Below are positions 1 to 6,985 of a stretch of 9,053 bases of DNA, in pieces; positions within the stretch are counted from its first letter, which is position 1; the number at the start of each line of letters is the position of its first letter. The notes beneath the pieces were generated by a model that worked only from the letters and a program-made list of their open reading frames with translations, had not been told where the DNA came from and did not search any database. The DNA comes from Rugosibacter sp. (GTDB taxonomy: Bacteria > Pseudomonadota > Gammaproteobacteria > Burkholderiales > Rhodocyclaceae). A program made the translations under genes and the position numbers. Location of the stretch: assembly GCA_023257495.1 (NCBI GenBank), contig JALRCC010000072.1:1-9053 (forward strand). Reading direction: 5' to 3'.

Positions 1-1
1 C

Positions 2-163
2 ATCATTGCCAAAGGCCAGGCTGACATGGTCGCCATTGCGCGTGGTTTTTTGTGGAACCCACGCTGGCCCTGGCATGCCGCCGCTGTATTGGGTGGGCAG
101 GTTAATGCGCCCAGCCAGTATCATCGCTGTTTGCCAGCAGGGGCGCATCGTTTGTTTGGCTAG
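2..163 (+). CDS. NADH:flavin oxidoreductase, Old Yellow Enzyme family (3' end only)
   Basis: This is the last 53 codons of a gene cut by the left edge of the window; the first complete codon starts at position 2 and the stop is TAG at 161-163. The visible protein contains ADMVAIARGFLWNPRWPWHAA, then APSQYHRC, ending AHRLFG. This matches the C-terminal end of the FMN-binding TIM barrel of Old Yellow Enzyme proteins of the YqjM/xenobiotic reductase branch, where a 'GRxxLxxP'-type segment lies at the FMN phosphate site and an 'AP.QY' tail follows. Such enzymes use NAD(P)H to reduce activated C=C bonds of enones or xenobiotics; the physiological substrate is usually unknown. A strong terminator follows 25 bases after the stop, so this is the last gene of its transcript. 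Family assignment is fairly secure; the exact substrate cannot be told from this fragment. Confidence 0.8.
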   Translation: MIAKGQADMVAIARGFLWNPRWPWHAAAVLGGQVNAPSQYHRCLPAGAHRLFG

Positions 164-188
164 GGGTTTAATTGCGTTTTAATACGAC

Positions 189-225
189 AATGCCGCTGAC
201 AGAAAATCTGTCAGCGGCATTTTTT
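189..225 (+). terminator. Intrinsic terminator after the oxidoreductase gene, possibly shared with purM
   Basis: A perfect inverted repeat has its core at 191-203 (tgccgctgacaga) and 207-219 (tctgtcagcggca) around a three-base AAA loop. Two flanking A-T pairs extend it to 15 base pairs over 189-221. On the plus strand it runs into six T residues at 220-225, the standard layout of a Rho-independent terminator. It lies between two convergent genes. On the minus strand the stem comes 24 bases after the purM stop but is followed by only a weak T tract, so it may end purM transcripts less efficiently. Confidence 0.9.
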
Positions 226-244
226 ATAGGCAGGGTTGTAGTGG

Positions 245-1306
245 TTAAGCGACGATGGTTTGTGGCTGATTTGCCTGGCGCGCCTCAATGCGGCCTATTG
301 CAAATACTTGTTCGCCTGCTGCGGCAAGCTGTCGCATGGCTTCATCGGCATCTGCCTTGTCCACAATGACCACCATGCCAATGCCACAGTTGAATACGCG
401 GTGCATTTCGGCATCTGCAACCTGGCCTTCTTTTTGTAGCCATTGGAACAAGGCGGGTTGTGGCCAGGCTGTTGAGTCAATGATGGCGGTAACGCTCTCT
501 GGCAACACGCGTGGAATATTTTCTGTGAGGCCGCCGCCAGTGATATGCGCCATGCCTTTCACGCCTTGCCCGCCGAGCGTTTGCAGCAGACCAAGCAAGG
601 GTTTGACATAAATACGCGTGGGTGCCATGACGGCATCCATGAGCGGCACGCCGCCGAGGGATAGGTTGAGGTCAGGATTTGCGCGCTCGATGATTTTGCG
701 GATCAGGGAATAGCCGTTGGAGTGCGCACCCGACGAGGCCAGCCCGAGCACCACGTCGCCTGGCTGAATTTTTTTACCGTCAATGATCTGTGATTTTTCT
801 ACCGCGCCCACGGCAAAACCGGCGAGATCATATTCGCCATCGGGATACATGCTGGGCATCTCGGCTGTCTCGCCGCCGATCAATGCGCAACCAGCCAGCT
901 CGCAACCCTTGGCAATGCCTTCCACCACCGTGGCTGCGGTATTTACCTCCAGATGGCCACAGGCAAAGTAGTCGAGGAAAAACAAGGGTTCAGCGCCTTG
1001 CACCAGAATGTCATTCACGCTCATGGCAACCAGGTCTTGCCCGACCGTGTCGTGCCGCTGCCACTGAAACGCCAGCTTGAGTTTGGTGCCGACACCATCC
1101 GTACCGGATACCAGCACCGGTTCGCGGTATTTTTTTGAGATTTCAAAGAGCGCGCCAAAGCCGCCGATACCTGCCAGCACTTCAGGCCGCATGGTACGTT
1201 TGGCGGCGGGTTTGATGCGTTCGACCAGCGCGTCGCCCGCGTCGATATCGACACCCGCGTCGCGGTAGGTGAGGGATGAATGATGGGCAGGGGCCGGGGA
1301 GGTCAA
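245..1306 (-). CDS. purM: Phosphoribosylformylglycinamidine cyclo-ligase (AIR synthetase)
   Basis: PurM catalyses the fifth step of de novo purine synthesis in the cytoplasm: ATP-dependent closure of FGAM to 5-aminoimidazole ribonucleotide. The 353-residue protein is close to the usual length of about 345 and carries the family hallmarks in order: [15 protein letters not shown] (14-28), [11 protein letters not shown] (46-56), [14 protein letters not shown] (67-80), [17 protein letters not shown] (91-107), [12 protein letters not shown] (143-154), [15 protein letters not shown] (191-205), [16 protein letters not shown] (254-269) and FNCGIGM (305-311). The start is TTG at 1306-1304, chosen because it gives the family N terminus and has a good AAGGAA ribosome binding site seven bases upstream. 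The gene is divergent from the PerM-type permease gene and convergent with the oxidoreductase. purN, its usual partner in enterobacteria, is not adjacent. Identification is essentially certain; the TTG start is likely. Confidence 0.97.
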   Translation of the reverse strand: MTSPAPAHHSSLTYRDAGVDIDAGDALVERIKPAAKRTMRPEVLAGIGGFGALFEISKKYREPVLVSGTDGVGTKLKLAFQWQRHDTVGQDLVAMSVNDILVQGAEPLFFLDYFACGHLEVNTAATVVEGIAKGCELAGCALIGGETAEMPSMYPDGEYDLAGFAVGAVEKSQIIDGKKIQPGDVVLGLASSGAHSNGYSLIRKIIERANPDLNLSLGGVPLMDAVMAPTRIYVKPLLGLLQTLGGQGVKGMAHITGGGLTENIPRVLPESVTAIIDSTAWPQPALFQWLQKEGQVADAEMHRVFNCGIGMVVIVDKADADEAMRQLAAAGEQVFAIGRIEARQANQPQTIVA

Positions 1307-1313
1307 GAGCGAT

Positions 1314-1319
1314 TTCCTT
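1314..1319 (-). promoter_or_regulatory. Ribosome binding site of purM
   Basis: The minus strand reads AAGGAA here, followed by a seven-base spacer and then TTG at 1306-1304. This supports the TTG start, because no ATG or GTG nearby gives the expected PurM N terminus with comparable spacing. Confidence 0.65.
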
Positions 1320-1410
1320 GAAATAGAAGAATGACGAAGCGTAGCGGGGGCGGATGCGCGATAATCGTGCGCCGAACTAAAATCATGCGCATGTGCAAAT
1401 TCTACCGGAA

Positions 1411-2481
1411 ATGACTTCTACGCAAGCTAACCCTTTGTCGATGTTGCTGTGGGGCGGCGCAATGCTTGCGCTGCTGATTCTCTTGTATCTGCTCTCCCCC
1501 ATATTGACGCCCTTCGTGCTGGCGGGCATTTTGGCGTATGTTGCGAATCCATTGGTTGACCGGTTAACCCGTCAAAAATTACCCCGTCCGCTTGCTGTGT
1601 TGCTGGTAATGGCAGGCATGGGGCTGTTGATTGCCGGGCTTGTGCTGATTGTTTCGCCTTTGCTGGTGGGTGAGATTGGCCAACTGGCTAGCCGTGTGCC
1701 CGCCGTGATTGAACAGATTAATCAGCGGTTGTTACCCTGGGTGTCGGCGCACCTGGGCTTTTCAATTCGGCTGGATATGTCGCATGTCAATCAGCTTCTG
1801 GCGGGGAATTGGGATGTCATTCAGCCGTTGCTCGGGCGGGTTTTCACGTCTGCCAAAGAAGGTGGCATCGTATTTTTTGGGGTGCTGATGACCTCATTGC
1901 TGGTGCCTGTCGTGATGTTTTATCTGCTGCTGGATTGGCACGGCATTGTGGCACGCTGGGTGACTTATGTGCCGCATCGCTGGCAACCCAAGTGCATCGC
2001 GCTGGCTGGCGACATTGACGCCGTGCTCGCCCAATATCTGCGCGGACAAATGTTGGTGATCCTGCTTCTGGCGGTGTATTACAGTACCGCACTATGGTTG
2101 GCGGGCATCCCCTCGGCGCTCTCCATTGGTGTGGTGACCGGCTTGCTGGTTTTCATTCCCTATCTGGGTTTTGCAACCGGCTTTGGCTTGGCATTGCTGG
2201 TAGCCGTGATCCAGTTTTCTGGCCTGCAACCGATTGTTGCCGTACTCGTCATTTACGGCATCGGCCAGTTGCTGGAAAGCTTTTTACTCACGCCTTATCT
2301 GGTTGGCGAGCGCATTGGCTTACATCCCCTGGCGGTGATTTTCGGCCTTCTGGCATTCGGTCAGCTGTTTGGTTTTTTTGGTGTCCTGCTGGCCTTGCCT
2401 TTATCCGCCATCCTCGCCGTGGCCTGGCGTGAAGTGCGTGCCGCTTATTTGGCCAGCCGCTTTTATCAGCACACGACGTGA
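1411..2481 (+). CDS. perM: AI-2E transporter family / PerM-type membrane protein
   Basis: This is a 356-residue polytopic inner-membrane protein of the AI-2E transporter (PerM/TqsA, formerly UPF0118) family. Hydrophobic stretches lie at about 11-46 (two segments split by P30 and P34), 60-85, 150-175, 212-232, 234-270, 272-290 and 303-338. Between the third and fourth segments is the typical soluble stretch (about 86-149). Conserved family pieces include YLRGQMLV (209-216), IPYLG (249-253) and [15 protein letters not shown] (292-306). Members export or exchange small solutes; only a few have known substrates, so AI-2 transport should not be assumed here. I chose ATG at 1411 because it fits family N termini. 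GTG at 1393 in the same frame would add six residues, and neither start has a clear Shine-Dalgarno sequence. A weak -10-like TAAAAT lies at 1378-1383 without a good -35. The stop overlaps the GTG start of hda, so the two are probably co-translated. Confidence 0.88.
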   Translation: MTSTQANPLSMLLWGGAMLALLILLYLLSPILTPFVLAGILAYVANPLVDRLTRQKLPRPLAVLLVMAGMGLLIAGLVLIVSPLLVGEIGQLASRVPAVIEQINQRLLPWVSAHLGFSIRLDMSHVNQLLAGNWDVIQPLLGRVFTSAKEGGIVFFGVLMTSLLVPVVMFYLLLDWHGIVARWVTYVPHRWQPKCIALAGDIDAVLAQYLRGQMLVILLLAVYYSTALWLAGIPSALSIGVVTGLLVFIPYLGFATGFGLALLVAVIQFSGLQPIVAVLVIYGIGQLLESFLLTPYLVGERIGLHPLAVIFGLLAFGQLFGFFGVLLALPLSAILAVAWREVRAAYLASRFYQHTT

Positions 2482-3239
2482 GCACTTTGCCTGATATGAC
2501 CATGAGTTTGTCAGCCAGTTTGCCAACCGCTGCGCAGGGCAGTGTCGGCATCCCCTCTCGCCCCCAGCAACAGCTTTTGCTGGATCTGCAACTAGAGCCA
2601 TTGCCGACGCTGGAGCGTTTTATCGTAGGTAGCAATGCCGAACTTTTGGCACGGCTGCGCACCTTGACTGATCCGCATCATTTTGACGCGGTATACCTTT
2701 GGGGAGTATCCGGTTGTGGCAAAAGCCATTTGTTGAAAGCCACGGCACACGCCGCGAGCGCATCGCGCCCTATCGTTTTTTTAGATGCCGAAAAAGTCGG
2801 CGCTGGCATGACGGCGGCCAGTGGCAGTCTGCTGGTTATCGACGACATTCATGCTTTGGATGAGGCAGGGCAGCGCGCCTTGTTCCAGCTCTACAACGCT
2901 GCACGTTACCTGGGCTTGGCTTTGTTGCTTTCCGGTACGACATCACCTTTGCAACTGCATCTGCGTGAGGACTTGCGGACCCGCATCGGCCAGATGTTGA
3001 TTTACGAAGTGCAACCGTTAAGTGATGAAGAAAAAGCTGCTGTCCTTCTGCAACACGCTCAGGTGCGCGGCATGGTCATGGAGCCTGCTGTCGTGCAGTA
3101 TGTCTTGCGGCATGGTCGGCGTGATTTGTCCTCACTCATGCACATGCTGGATAACCTGGACCGTATCTCGCTCGAACAGCATCGTGCGCTCACTGTGCCG
3201 CTCGTGCGTGAAATCATGCAAACCACTTTAGCTTATTAA
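2478..3239 (+). CDS. hda: DnaA regulatory inactivator Hda
   Basis: Hda is a DnaA-related AAA+ protein that binds the DNA polymerase sliding clamp and stimulates ATP hydrolysis by DnaA, preventing re-initiation at oriC. Visible here are a clamp-binding-like motif QLLLDL (32-37), matching QLSLPL near the N terminus of E. coli Hda; Walker A GVSGCGKS (76-83); Walker B LLVIDD (118-123); a sensor-like LLSGT segment (150-154); LRTR (166-169), a plausible arginine-finger region; and a C-terminal lid helix bundle. The DNA-binding domain IV of DnaA is absent, as expected. The GTG start at 2478 overlaps the permease stop. In-frame ATGs at 2496 and 2502 would give 247 or 245 residues, and no Shine-Dalgarno sequence decides between them. 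Either way the protein has some 20-30 more residues before the clamp motif than E. coli Hda. A DnaA-like helicase loader is the main alternative, but the clamp motif and gene context favour Hda. Confidence 0.9.
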   Translation: MSTLPDMTMSLSASLPTAAQGSVGIPSRPQQQLLLDLQLEPLPTLERFIVGSNAELLARLRTLTDPHHFDAVYLWGVSGCGKSHLLKATAHAASASRPIVFLDAEKVGAGMTAASGSLLVIDDIHALDEAGQRALFQLYNAARYLGLALLLSGTTSPLQLHLREDLRTRIGQMLIYEVQPLSDEEKAAVLLQHAQVRGMVMEPAVVQYVLRHGRRDLSSLMHMLDNLDRISLEQHRALTVPLVREIMQTTLAY

Positions 3240-3250
3240 CCGATCTGTCT

Positions 3251-3937
3251 ATGAATGCCATGGCCACCCCTCTGAACCTTGCTCTGTTTGATCTGGATAA
3301 CACCTTGCTGGCAGGCGATTCTGATTTTGAATGGGCGCAGTTTTTAATCGCCAAAGGCGTACTCGATGCCGAGTTGCATGCGGCCATGAACGAAACGTTT
3401 TTTCAGCAATACAAAGAAGGCACATTGGATATTCACGAATTTCTGGATTTTCAGCTTGCACCGCTCGCACGCCACAGCCGTGCCGAACTGGATGCCTGGC
3501 ATGCTGAATTCATGACCCTGCACATTCGCCCCCTCATCACCGCCGCCGCTCGGGAGCGCGTGGCACAGCATGCAGCCAAGGGCGATTTGCTGGCGCTTGT
3601 GACGGCGACCAACAGTTTTGTTACCGGCCCCATCTGCCGTGAGTTGGGTATTCCGCATTTGATTGCCACCGTTCCTGCACAAGCATCCGGTATGTTTTCC
3701 GGCCAGCCGCGTGGCTTGCCTTCCTTTCGCGAAGGCAAAGTGACCCGCGTAGAGGCCTGGCTTGAGTCGCTTGGCCTGTGGTGGGGCAGCTTTGGCGAAT
3801 CCTGGTTTTACAGCGATTCGCATAATGATCTGCCTTTACTGGAAAAGGTCACGCACCCCGTGGCGGTGGATGCTGATGACACGCTCAAGGCCACTGCCGC
3901 TGCACGCGGCTGGGCACAGATCAGTTTGCGTGACTAG
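3251..3937 (+). CDS. HAD-superfamily phosphatase, subfamily IB (SerB-like)
   Basis: The 228-residue cytoplasmic protein has all four HAD catalytic motifs: FDLDNTL (13-19; D14 nucleophile, D16 general acid/base), LVTATN (116-121; T118), a lysine in GKVTR (K163) and YSDSHNDLPLL (187-197; D189, D193 for Mg2+). A mostly helical C1-type cap occupies about 22-95. This is the HAD-IB group, which includes phosphoserine phosphatase and many poorly characterised small-molecule phosphatases; some proteobacterial members have been linked to histidinol-phosphate phosphatase activity. The sequence does not fix the substrate, and I would not call it serB. It follows hda by 11 bases and probably shares its transcript. 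ATG at 3251 is used; ATG at 3260 is an alternative three residues later, and neither has an evident ribosome binding site. No terminator hairpin is visible in the 24 bases before the convergent ybiT. Confidence 0.87.
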   Translation: MNAMATPLNLALFDLDNTLLAGDSDFEWAQFLIAKGVLDAELHAAMNETFFQQYKEGTLDIHEFLDFQLAPLARHSRAELDAWHAEFMTLHIRPLITAAARERVAQHAAKGDLLALVTATNSFVTGPICRELGIPHLIATVPAQASGMFSGQPRGLPSFREGKVTRVEAWLESLGLWWGSFGESWFYSDSHNDLPLLEKVTHPVAVDADDTLKATAAARGWAQISLRD

Positions 3938-3961
3938 TTTCTAGCCATACCTAGCCCACCC

Positions 3962-5593
3962 TTAGTTCACCCCTTGGCTGGCGAGGTATTCCTCGTAGGT
4001 GCCGCGGTAATCGACGATGCTTCTATCGGTCTTGATCTCGATGATGCGCGTGGCGAGCGATGAGACGAACTCACGGTCGTGCGAGACGAAAATCAGCGTG
4101 CCGGTAAATTTATCCAGCGCGGTATTGAGTGACTCAATGGATTCCATATCGAGGTGGTTGGTCGGTTCATCCATCAATAGAACATTGTTTCTGAGCAGCA
4201 TGAGTTTGCCAAACAGCATGCGGCCTTGCTCACCACCGGAAATGACATTCACCGATTTTTTGGCATCGTCGCCAGAAAATAACAAGCGACCCAGCGTGCC
4301 ACGAATCAGGGTTTCCACGTCCCCACCTTCATAGCCGCCCTCGCGCACCCATTGCGTAATCCATTCGGTGAGCGGCATATCGCTGGCAAAGTCCGCCGCA
4401 TGATCCTGGGCAAACACGCCGGGGCGGGCTTTTTCAGCCCATTTGATGTGACCGCCCTGGGGAATCAGGCCGCCTAGTTTTTCCCCCGCCAAGAGGCGCA
4501 ACAGCGTGGTTTTACCCACGCCGTTCTCGCCGATGATGGCCACTTTATCGCCCGCTTCGATGGTCATTGATAGCGACTTGATGATGGGCTGGGTTGGATC
4601 ATAGCCAAAACGCAAATTCTCGATTTCACACGCCAGACGATGCAGTTTTTCTTTCTCGTCAAAGTCAAAGCGTATCCATGGATACTGGCGGGAAGAGGGC
4701 TTGATGTCTTCGGGCTTGATTTTCTCGATCAGCTTTAAGCGGCTGGTCGCTTGTCGTGCCTTGGACTTATTGGCCGAAAAGCGGCGCACGAAATCCTGCA
4801 AGTCCGACACGCGCTCTTTGGCCTTGGTGTTGGCCGCCATCTGGCGCTCCCGCGCAACGGTCGAGGCTTCCATGAAGTCATCATAATTGCCGCCATACAC
4901 CTTGATGGTGCCGTAATCCAGATCAGCCATATGGGTGCATACCTGGTTCAGGAAGTGCCGGTCATGCGAGATGATGATCATTGTGCTTTCGCGCTGATTG
5001 AGGATGTCTTCCAGCCAGCGGATGGTGTTGATGTCGAGGTTATTGGTCGGTTCATCGAGCAGCAAAATATCCGGGTTGGCGAACAGCGCTTGGACGAGCA
5101 GCACGCGCAGCTTCCAGCCCGGCGCGACTTCACTCATCGGCCCCATGTGTTGCTCTATCGGAATGCCTGCGCCCATCAGTAGCTCGCCTGCACGCGACTC
5201 GGCCGTATAGCCATCGTATTCGGCAAATTTGCCCTCCAGCTCGGCGGCGCGCATGTAGTCGTCTTCGGTTGCCTCCGGGTTGGCGTAAATCGCATCGCGC
5301 TCACTCATGCACGCCCACATCTCTGCGTGACCCATCATCACGACGTCGAGCACACGCATTTCTTCGTAAGCAAACTGATCCTGCTTCAAGTAAGCCATGC
5401 GCTCGCCTGGATCCATCGATACATTCCCGGCAGAGGACTCCAGAACACCGGCCAAAATCTTCATGAAGGTGGTTTTGCCGGAGCCGTTCGCCCCGATCAA
5501 GCCATAGCGGTTACCCTCGCCGAATTTGACGGATACGTTTTCAAACAATGGCTTAGAGCCAAACTGGATGGTGATATTGGATGCGACAAGCAT
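3962..5593 (-). CDS. ybiT: ABC-F family ATPase, YbiT type
   Basis: This is a soluble protein with two ABC ATPase domains and no membrane part, of the ABC-F class that acts on ribosomes, often at the E site to adjust translation. Domain 1 has Walker [10 protein letters not shown] (34-42) and Walker [12 protein letters not shown] (177-187); domain 2 has Walker [10 protein letters not shown] (355-363), signature ISGGEQ (451-456) and Walker [12 protein letters not shown] (472-482). The charged inter-domain linker lies at about 243-310. The first domain has VAPGWKLRV (156-164) in place of LSGGQ, as YbiT itself does. It closely resembles E. coli YbiT (530 residues) from MLVASN to the end. I chose ATG at 5593, giving 543 residues, because this matches YbiT exactly. 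The frame stays open to an ATG at 5680, which would add 29 unlikely residues. There is no clear Shine-Dalgarno sequence; the leader just before the ATG is pyrimidine-rich. The gene is divergent from ccmA. Its role is little known compared with EttA. Confidence 0.93.
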   Translation of the reverse strand: MLVASNITIQFGSKPLFENVSVKFGEGNRYGLIGANGSGKTTFMKILAGVLESSAGNVSMDPGERMAYLKQDQFAYEEMRVLDVVMMGHAEMWACMSERDAIYANPEATEDDYMRAAELEGKFAEYDGYTAESRAGELLMGAGIPIEQHMGPMSEVAPGWKLRVLLVQALFANPDILLLDEPTNNLDINTIRWLEDILNQRESTMIIISHDRHFLNQVCTHMADLDYGTIKVYGGNYDDFMEASTVARERQMAANTKAKERVSDLQDFVRRFSANKSKARQATSRLKLIEKIKPEDIKPSSRQYPWIRFDFDEKEKLHRLACEIENLRFGYDPTQPIIKSLSMTIEAGDKVAIIGENGVGKTTLLRLLAGEKLGGLIPQGGHIKWAEKARPGVFAQDHAADFASDMPLTEWITQWVREGGYEGGDVETLIRGTLGRLLFSGDDAKKSVNVISGGEQGRMLFGKLMLLRNNVLLMDEPTNHLDMESIESLNTALDKFTGTLIFVSHDREFVSSLATRIIEIKTDRSIVDYRGTYEEYLASQGVN

Positions 5594-5625
5594 GGGGTAA
5601 TAACCAAAGGGAAGGCGATAAAAGA

Positions 5626-5640
5626 TGCCTCGTGGAGGCA
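5626..5640 (-). other. Hairpin in the 5' leader of ybiT
   Basis: TGCCTC at 5626-5631 and GAGGCA at 5635-5640 form a perfect six-base-pair stem with a three-base loop. Read on the minus strand it is followed by TCTTTTAT and then 25 more bases before the ybiT ATG. It resembles a weak terminator or attenuator, or a 5' stabilising hairpin. The stem is short, so chance is possible. Confidence 0.35.
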
Positions 5641-5652
5641 ATGAAGCTCCGT

Positions 5653-5696
5653 ATTCTACTGCCCGTAAAGCGGTCGGCATAGGGCAGCGGTAGAAT
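5653..5696. promoter_or_regulatory. Symmetric divergent promoter-like region between ybiT and ccmA
   Basis: ATTCTAC-TGCCC (5653-5664) is repeated in inverted form as GGGCA-gcg-GTAGAAT (5682-5696), giving 12 paired bases with a three-base bulge around a 17-base centre. Each arm contains TAGAAT, one mismatch from the sigma-70 -10 consensus: at 5691-5696 facing ccmA, and at 5658-5653 facing ybiT. Neither has a convincing -35 box at 16-18 bases. The position between two divergent genes makes a pair of back-to-back promoters plausible, perhaps with the repeat as a binding site. This is an inference from sequence only. Confidence 0.4.
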
Positions 5697-5702
5697 GTCC
5701 GG

Positions 5703-6323
5703 ATGCTTAACGCTGCCCATCTTGCCTGTTCCCGTGGCGAACGCCGCTTGTTCGCGGATGTTTCTTTCTCGCTGGCCGCGGGCGAATGGTTGCATGTGCA
5801 GGGTGAAAATGGGGCGGGGAAAACCAGTTTGCTGCGTTTGCTGGTCGGCTTATCGCCTGCCGATGCGGGGGAGATTCACTGGCGTGGGGCGCTGGTGGGC
5901 GGGATGAAAATCACGCCCGAGGCGGCTGATTTTCGGCGTGAATTGCTTTACCTCGGCCATCATGCAGCGGTGAAAGACGAACTGAATGCGCTGGAGAATT
6001 TGCGCTTTTCAGCGGCGATTGATGGCTTGGCCTTCGATCAATTTAAAGCCTTGGCAGCATTGCAGCGTCTGGGTTTGCGCGGGCGGGAGTTCTTGCCGGT
6101 GCGGGTCTTGTCGGCGGGGCAAAAGCGGCGAGTGTTGCTGGCGCGTCTGCTCACGCGTCCTGCGGCCGTGTGGGTGCTGGATGAAGCGTTCAATGCGCTG
6201 GATGGTGACGCGGTGCAATTACTGGGCGCGTTGCTGAATGAGCATTTGGCTGCAGGGGGAATGGCTGTTCTCACGAGCCATCAGCCCTTGCCTTTGCCGG
6301 TCGGTCGGGTACTGGTTTTATGA
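5703..6323 (+). CDS. ccmA: Haem exporter/CcmE-release ATPase CcmA
   Basis: CcmA is the cytoplasmic ATPase of the CcmAB(CD) ABC complex, which uses ATP to release haem-loaded CcmE in cytochrome c maturation. The 206-residue protein shows Walker A GENGAGKT (34-41), the signature LSAGQ (136-140, CcmA form), Walker B AVWVLDE (155-161), a D-loop (NALD, 164-167) and the switch histidine H193 in TSHQPL. In place of the usual Q-loop it has LGHH (84-87), as CcmA proteins carry a related GH motif. Oddity: the residue after the Walker B glutamate is alanine (LDEAFNALD), where most ABC ATPases, including E. coli CcmA, have proline. The ATG at 5703 fits E. coli CcmA and lies only seven bases after a -10-like TAGAAT, with no Shine-Dalgarno sequence. 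The stop overlaps the ccmB start as ATGA. It is the first gene of the ccm operon. Confidence 0.95.
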   Translation: MLNAAHLACSRGERRLFADVSFSLAAGEWLHVQGENGAGKTSLLRLLVGLSPADAGEIHWRGALVGGMKITPEAADFRRELLYLGHHAAVKDELNALENLRFSAAIDGLAFDQFKALAALQRLGLRGREFLPVRVLSAGQKRRVLLARLLTRPAAVWVLDEAFNALDGDAVQLLGALLNEHLAAGGMAVLTSHQPLPLPVGRVLVL

Positions 6324-6985
6324 ACGCGCTCATGGCGACGGCACGGCGGGATTTGCTACTGGCTTTGCGCCGCCGTGCGGATGTGCTCACGGTGATATTC
6401 TTTTTTGTGATTGTGGTGAGCCTGTTCCCATTAGGCATTGGGCCTGAGCCTGCGCTGCTGAAAAAAATCGCCCCCGGCGTGCTGTGGGTGGCCGCTTTGT
6501 TAGCGACGCTCTTGGGGCTACCGCGCTTGTTTCATGCGGATTATCTGGATGGCACGCTAGAACAGATGGCTCTCTCACCGTCGCCCTTGGCGCTCTTGAT
6601 TGCCGGTAAAATGCTTGCCCACTGGCTGCTGTGCGGTTTGCCGCTGGTGATTCTGGCACCTATCCTGGGTTTGCAGTTTGGTCTGGATGCTGCCAGTTTG
6701 GGTATATTGAGTTTTTCCTTGTTGCTTGGTACACCGTTGCTCTCGTTCATTGGTGCGATGGGTGCTGCGCTCACCTTGGGGGTGCGCGGTGGCGGGGTGT
6801 TGCTGGCGGTGCTGGTGTTGCCTTTGTATATTCCGCCGCTGATTTTCGGTGCGGGTGCAGTCGCGGCGCAAAGTGCGGGTTTGGGTGTGGAGGGACATTT
6901 GTCGCTGCTGGCCGCTTTGTTGGCGCTGGCGGTTTTTTTTGCGCCTTGGGCAACCACGGCGGCGTTAAGGATTGCGCTGGAATGA
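6320..6985 (+). CDS. ccmB: Haem exporter membrane protein CcmB
   Basis: CcmB is the inner-membrane permease-like subunit that pairs with CcmA. The 221 residues (E. coli CcmB has 220) include a basic cytoplasmic N terminus and about six membrane segments, near 22-40, 51-70, 88-120, 127-150, 158-185 and 194-215. Conserved CcmB pieces are LFPLGIGPEP (35-44), IAPGVLWVAALL (50-61), DGTLEQ (77-82), LLLGTP (134-139), RGGGVLLAVLVLPLYIP (156-172) and the C-terminal AALRIALE. The ATG overlaps the ccmA stop (ATGA). At its 3' end the codons TTA-AGG for L216-R217 create an AAGGA that may serve as the ribosome binding site for the next small ORF. AGG stands out because other arginines in this gene use CGN codons. 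Confidence 0.96.
   Translation: MNALMATARRDLLLALRRRADVLTVIFFFVIVVSLFPLGIGPEPALLKKIAPGVLWVAALLATLLGLPRLFHADYLDGTLEQMALSPSPLALLIAGKMLAHWLLCGLPLVILAPILGLQFGLDAASLGILSFSLLLGTPLLSFIGAMGAALTLGVRGGGVLLAVLVLPLYIPPLIFGAGAVAAQSAGLGVEGHLSLLAALLALAVFFAPWATTAALRIALE
6967..6971 (+). promoter_or_regulatory. Shine-Dalgarno-like sequence inside the end of ccmB
   Basis: AAGGA lies ten bases before ATG at 6982, within ccmB codons 216-218. It is spelled with an AGG arginine codon that is otherwise avoided in ccmB, which hints that the sequence was kept for ribosome binding. It could serve the 25-codon mini-ORF and so couple ccmC translation to ccmB. Confidence 0.4.

Noticed and set aside
1354..1370. Small inverted repeat CGAT-A-ATCG flanked by GCGC in the purM-permease gap
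   Set aside because: Only four base pairs are uninterrupted; too short to separate from chance, and there is no clear promoter geometry around it.
1809..2432. Plus-strand alternative-frame ORFs inside the permease gene (1809-2018 and 2094-2432)
   Set aside because: They overlap a gene with clear membrane-protein character in another frame and show Trp/Cys/His-rich translations typical of out-of-frame reading.
5099..5136. Loss of the ABC signature LSGGQ in the first ATPase domain of the ABC-F protein (VAPGWKLRV instead)
   Set aside because: E. coli YbiT has the same segment, so this is a trait of the YbiT group and not a defect of this copy.
4751..5182. 143-codon plus-strand frame opposite ybiT
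   Set aside because: It lies wholly opposite conserved ABC-F coding sequence, has no ribosome binding site and resembles no known protein.
5594..5680. A 29-residue N-terminal extension of YbiT from an in-frame ATG at 5680
   Set aside because: Family proteins start at the equivalent of the ATG at 5593 (MLVASN...). The extra stretch has no similarity to the family and covers the probable promoter and leader hairpin.
6575..6957. Long minus-strand open frames opposite ccmB
   Set aside because: They are antisense shadows of a strongly conserved ccmB; their translations are low-complexity, rich in Pro/Thr/Gln, with no family resemblance.
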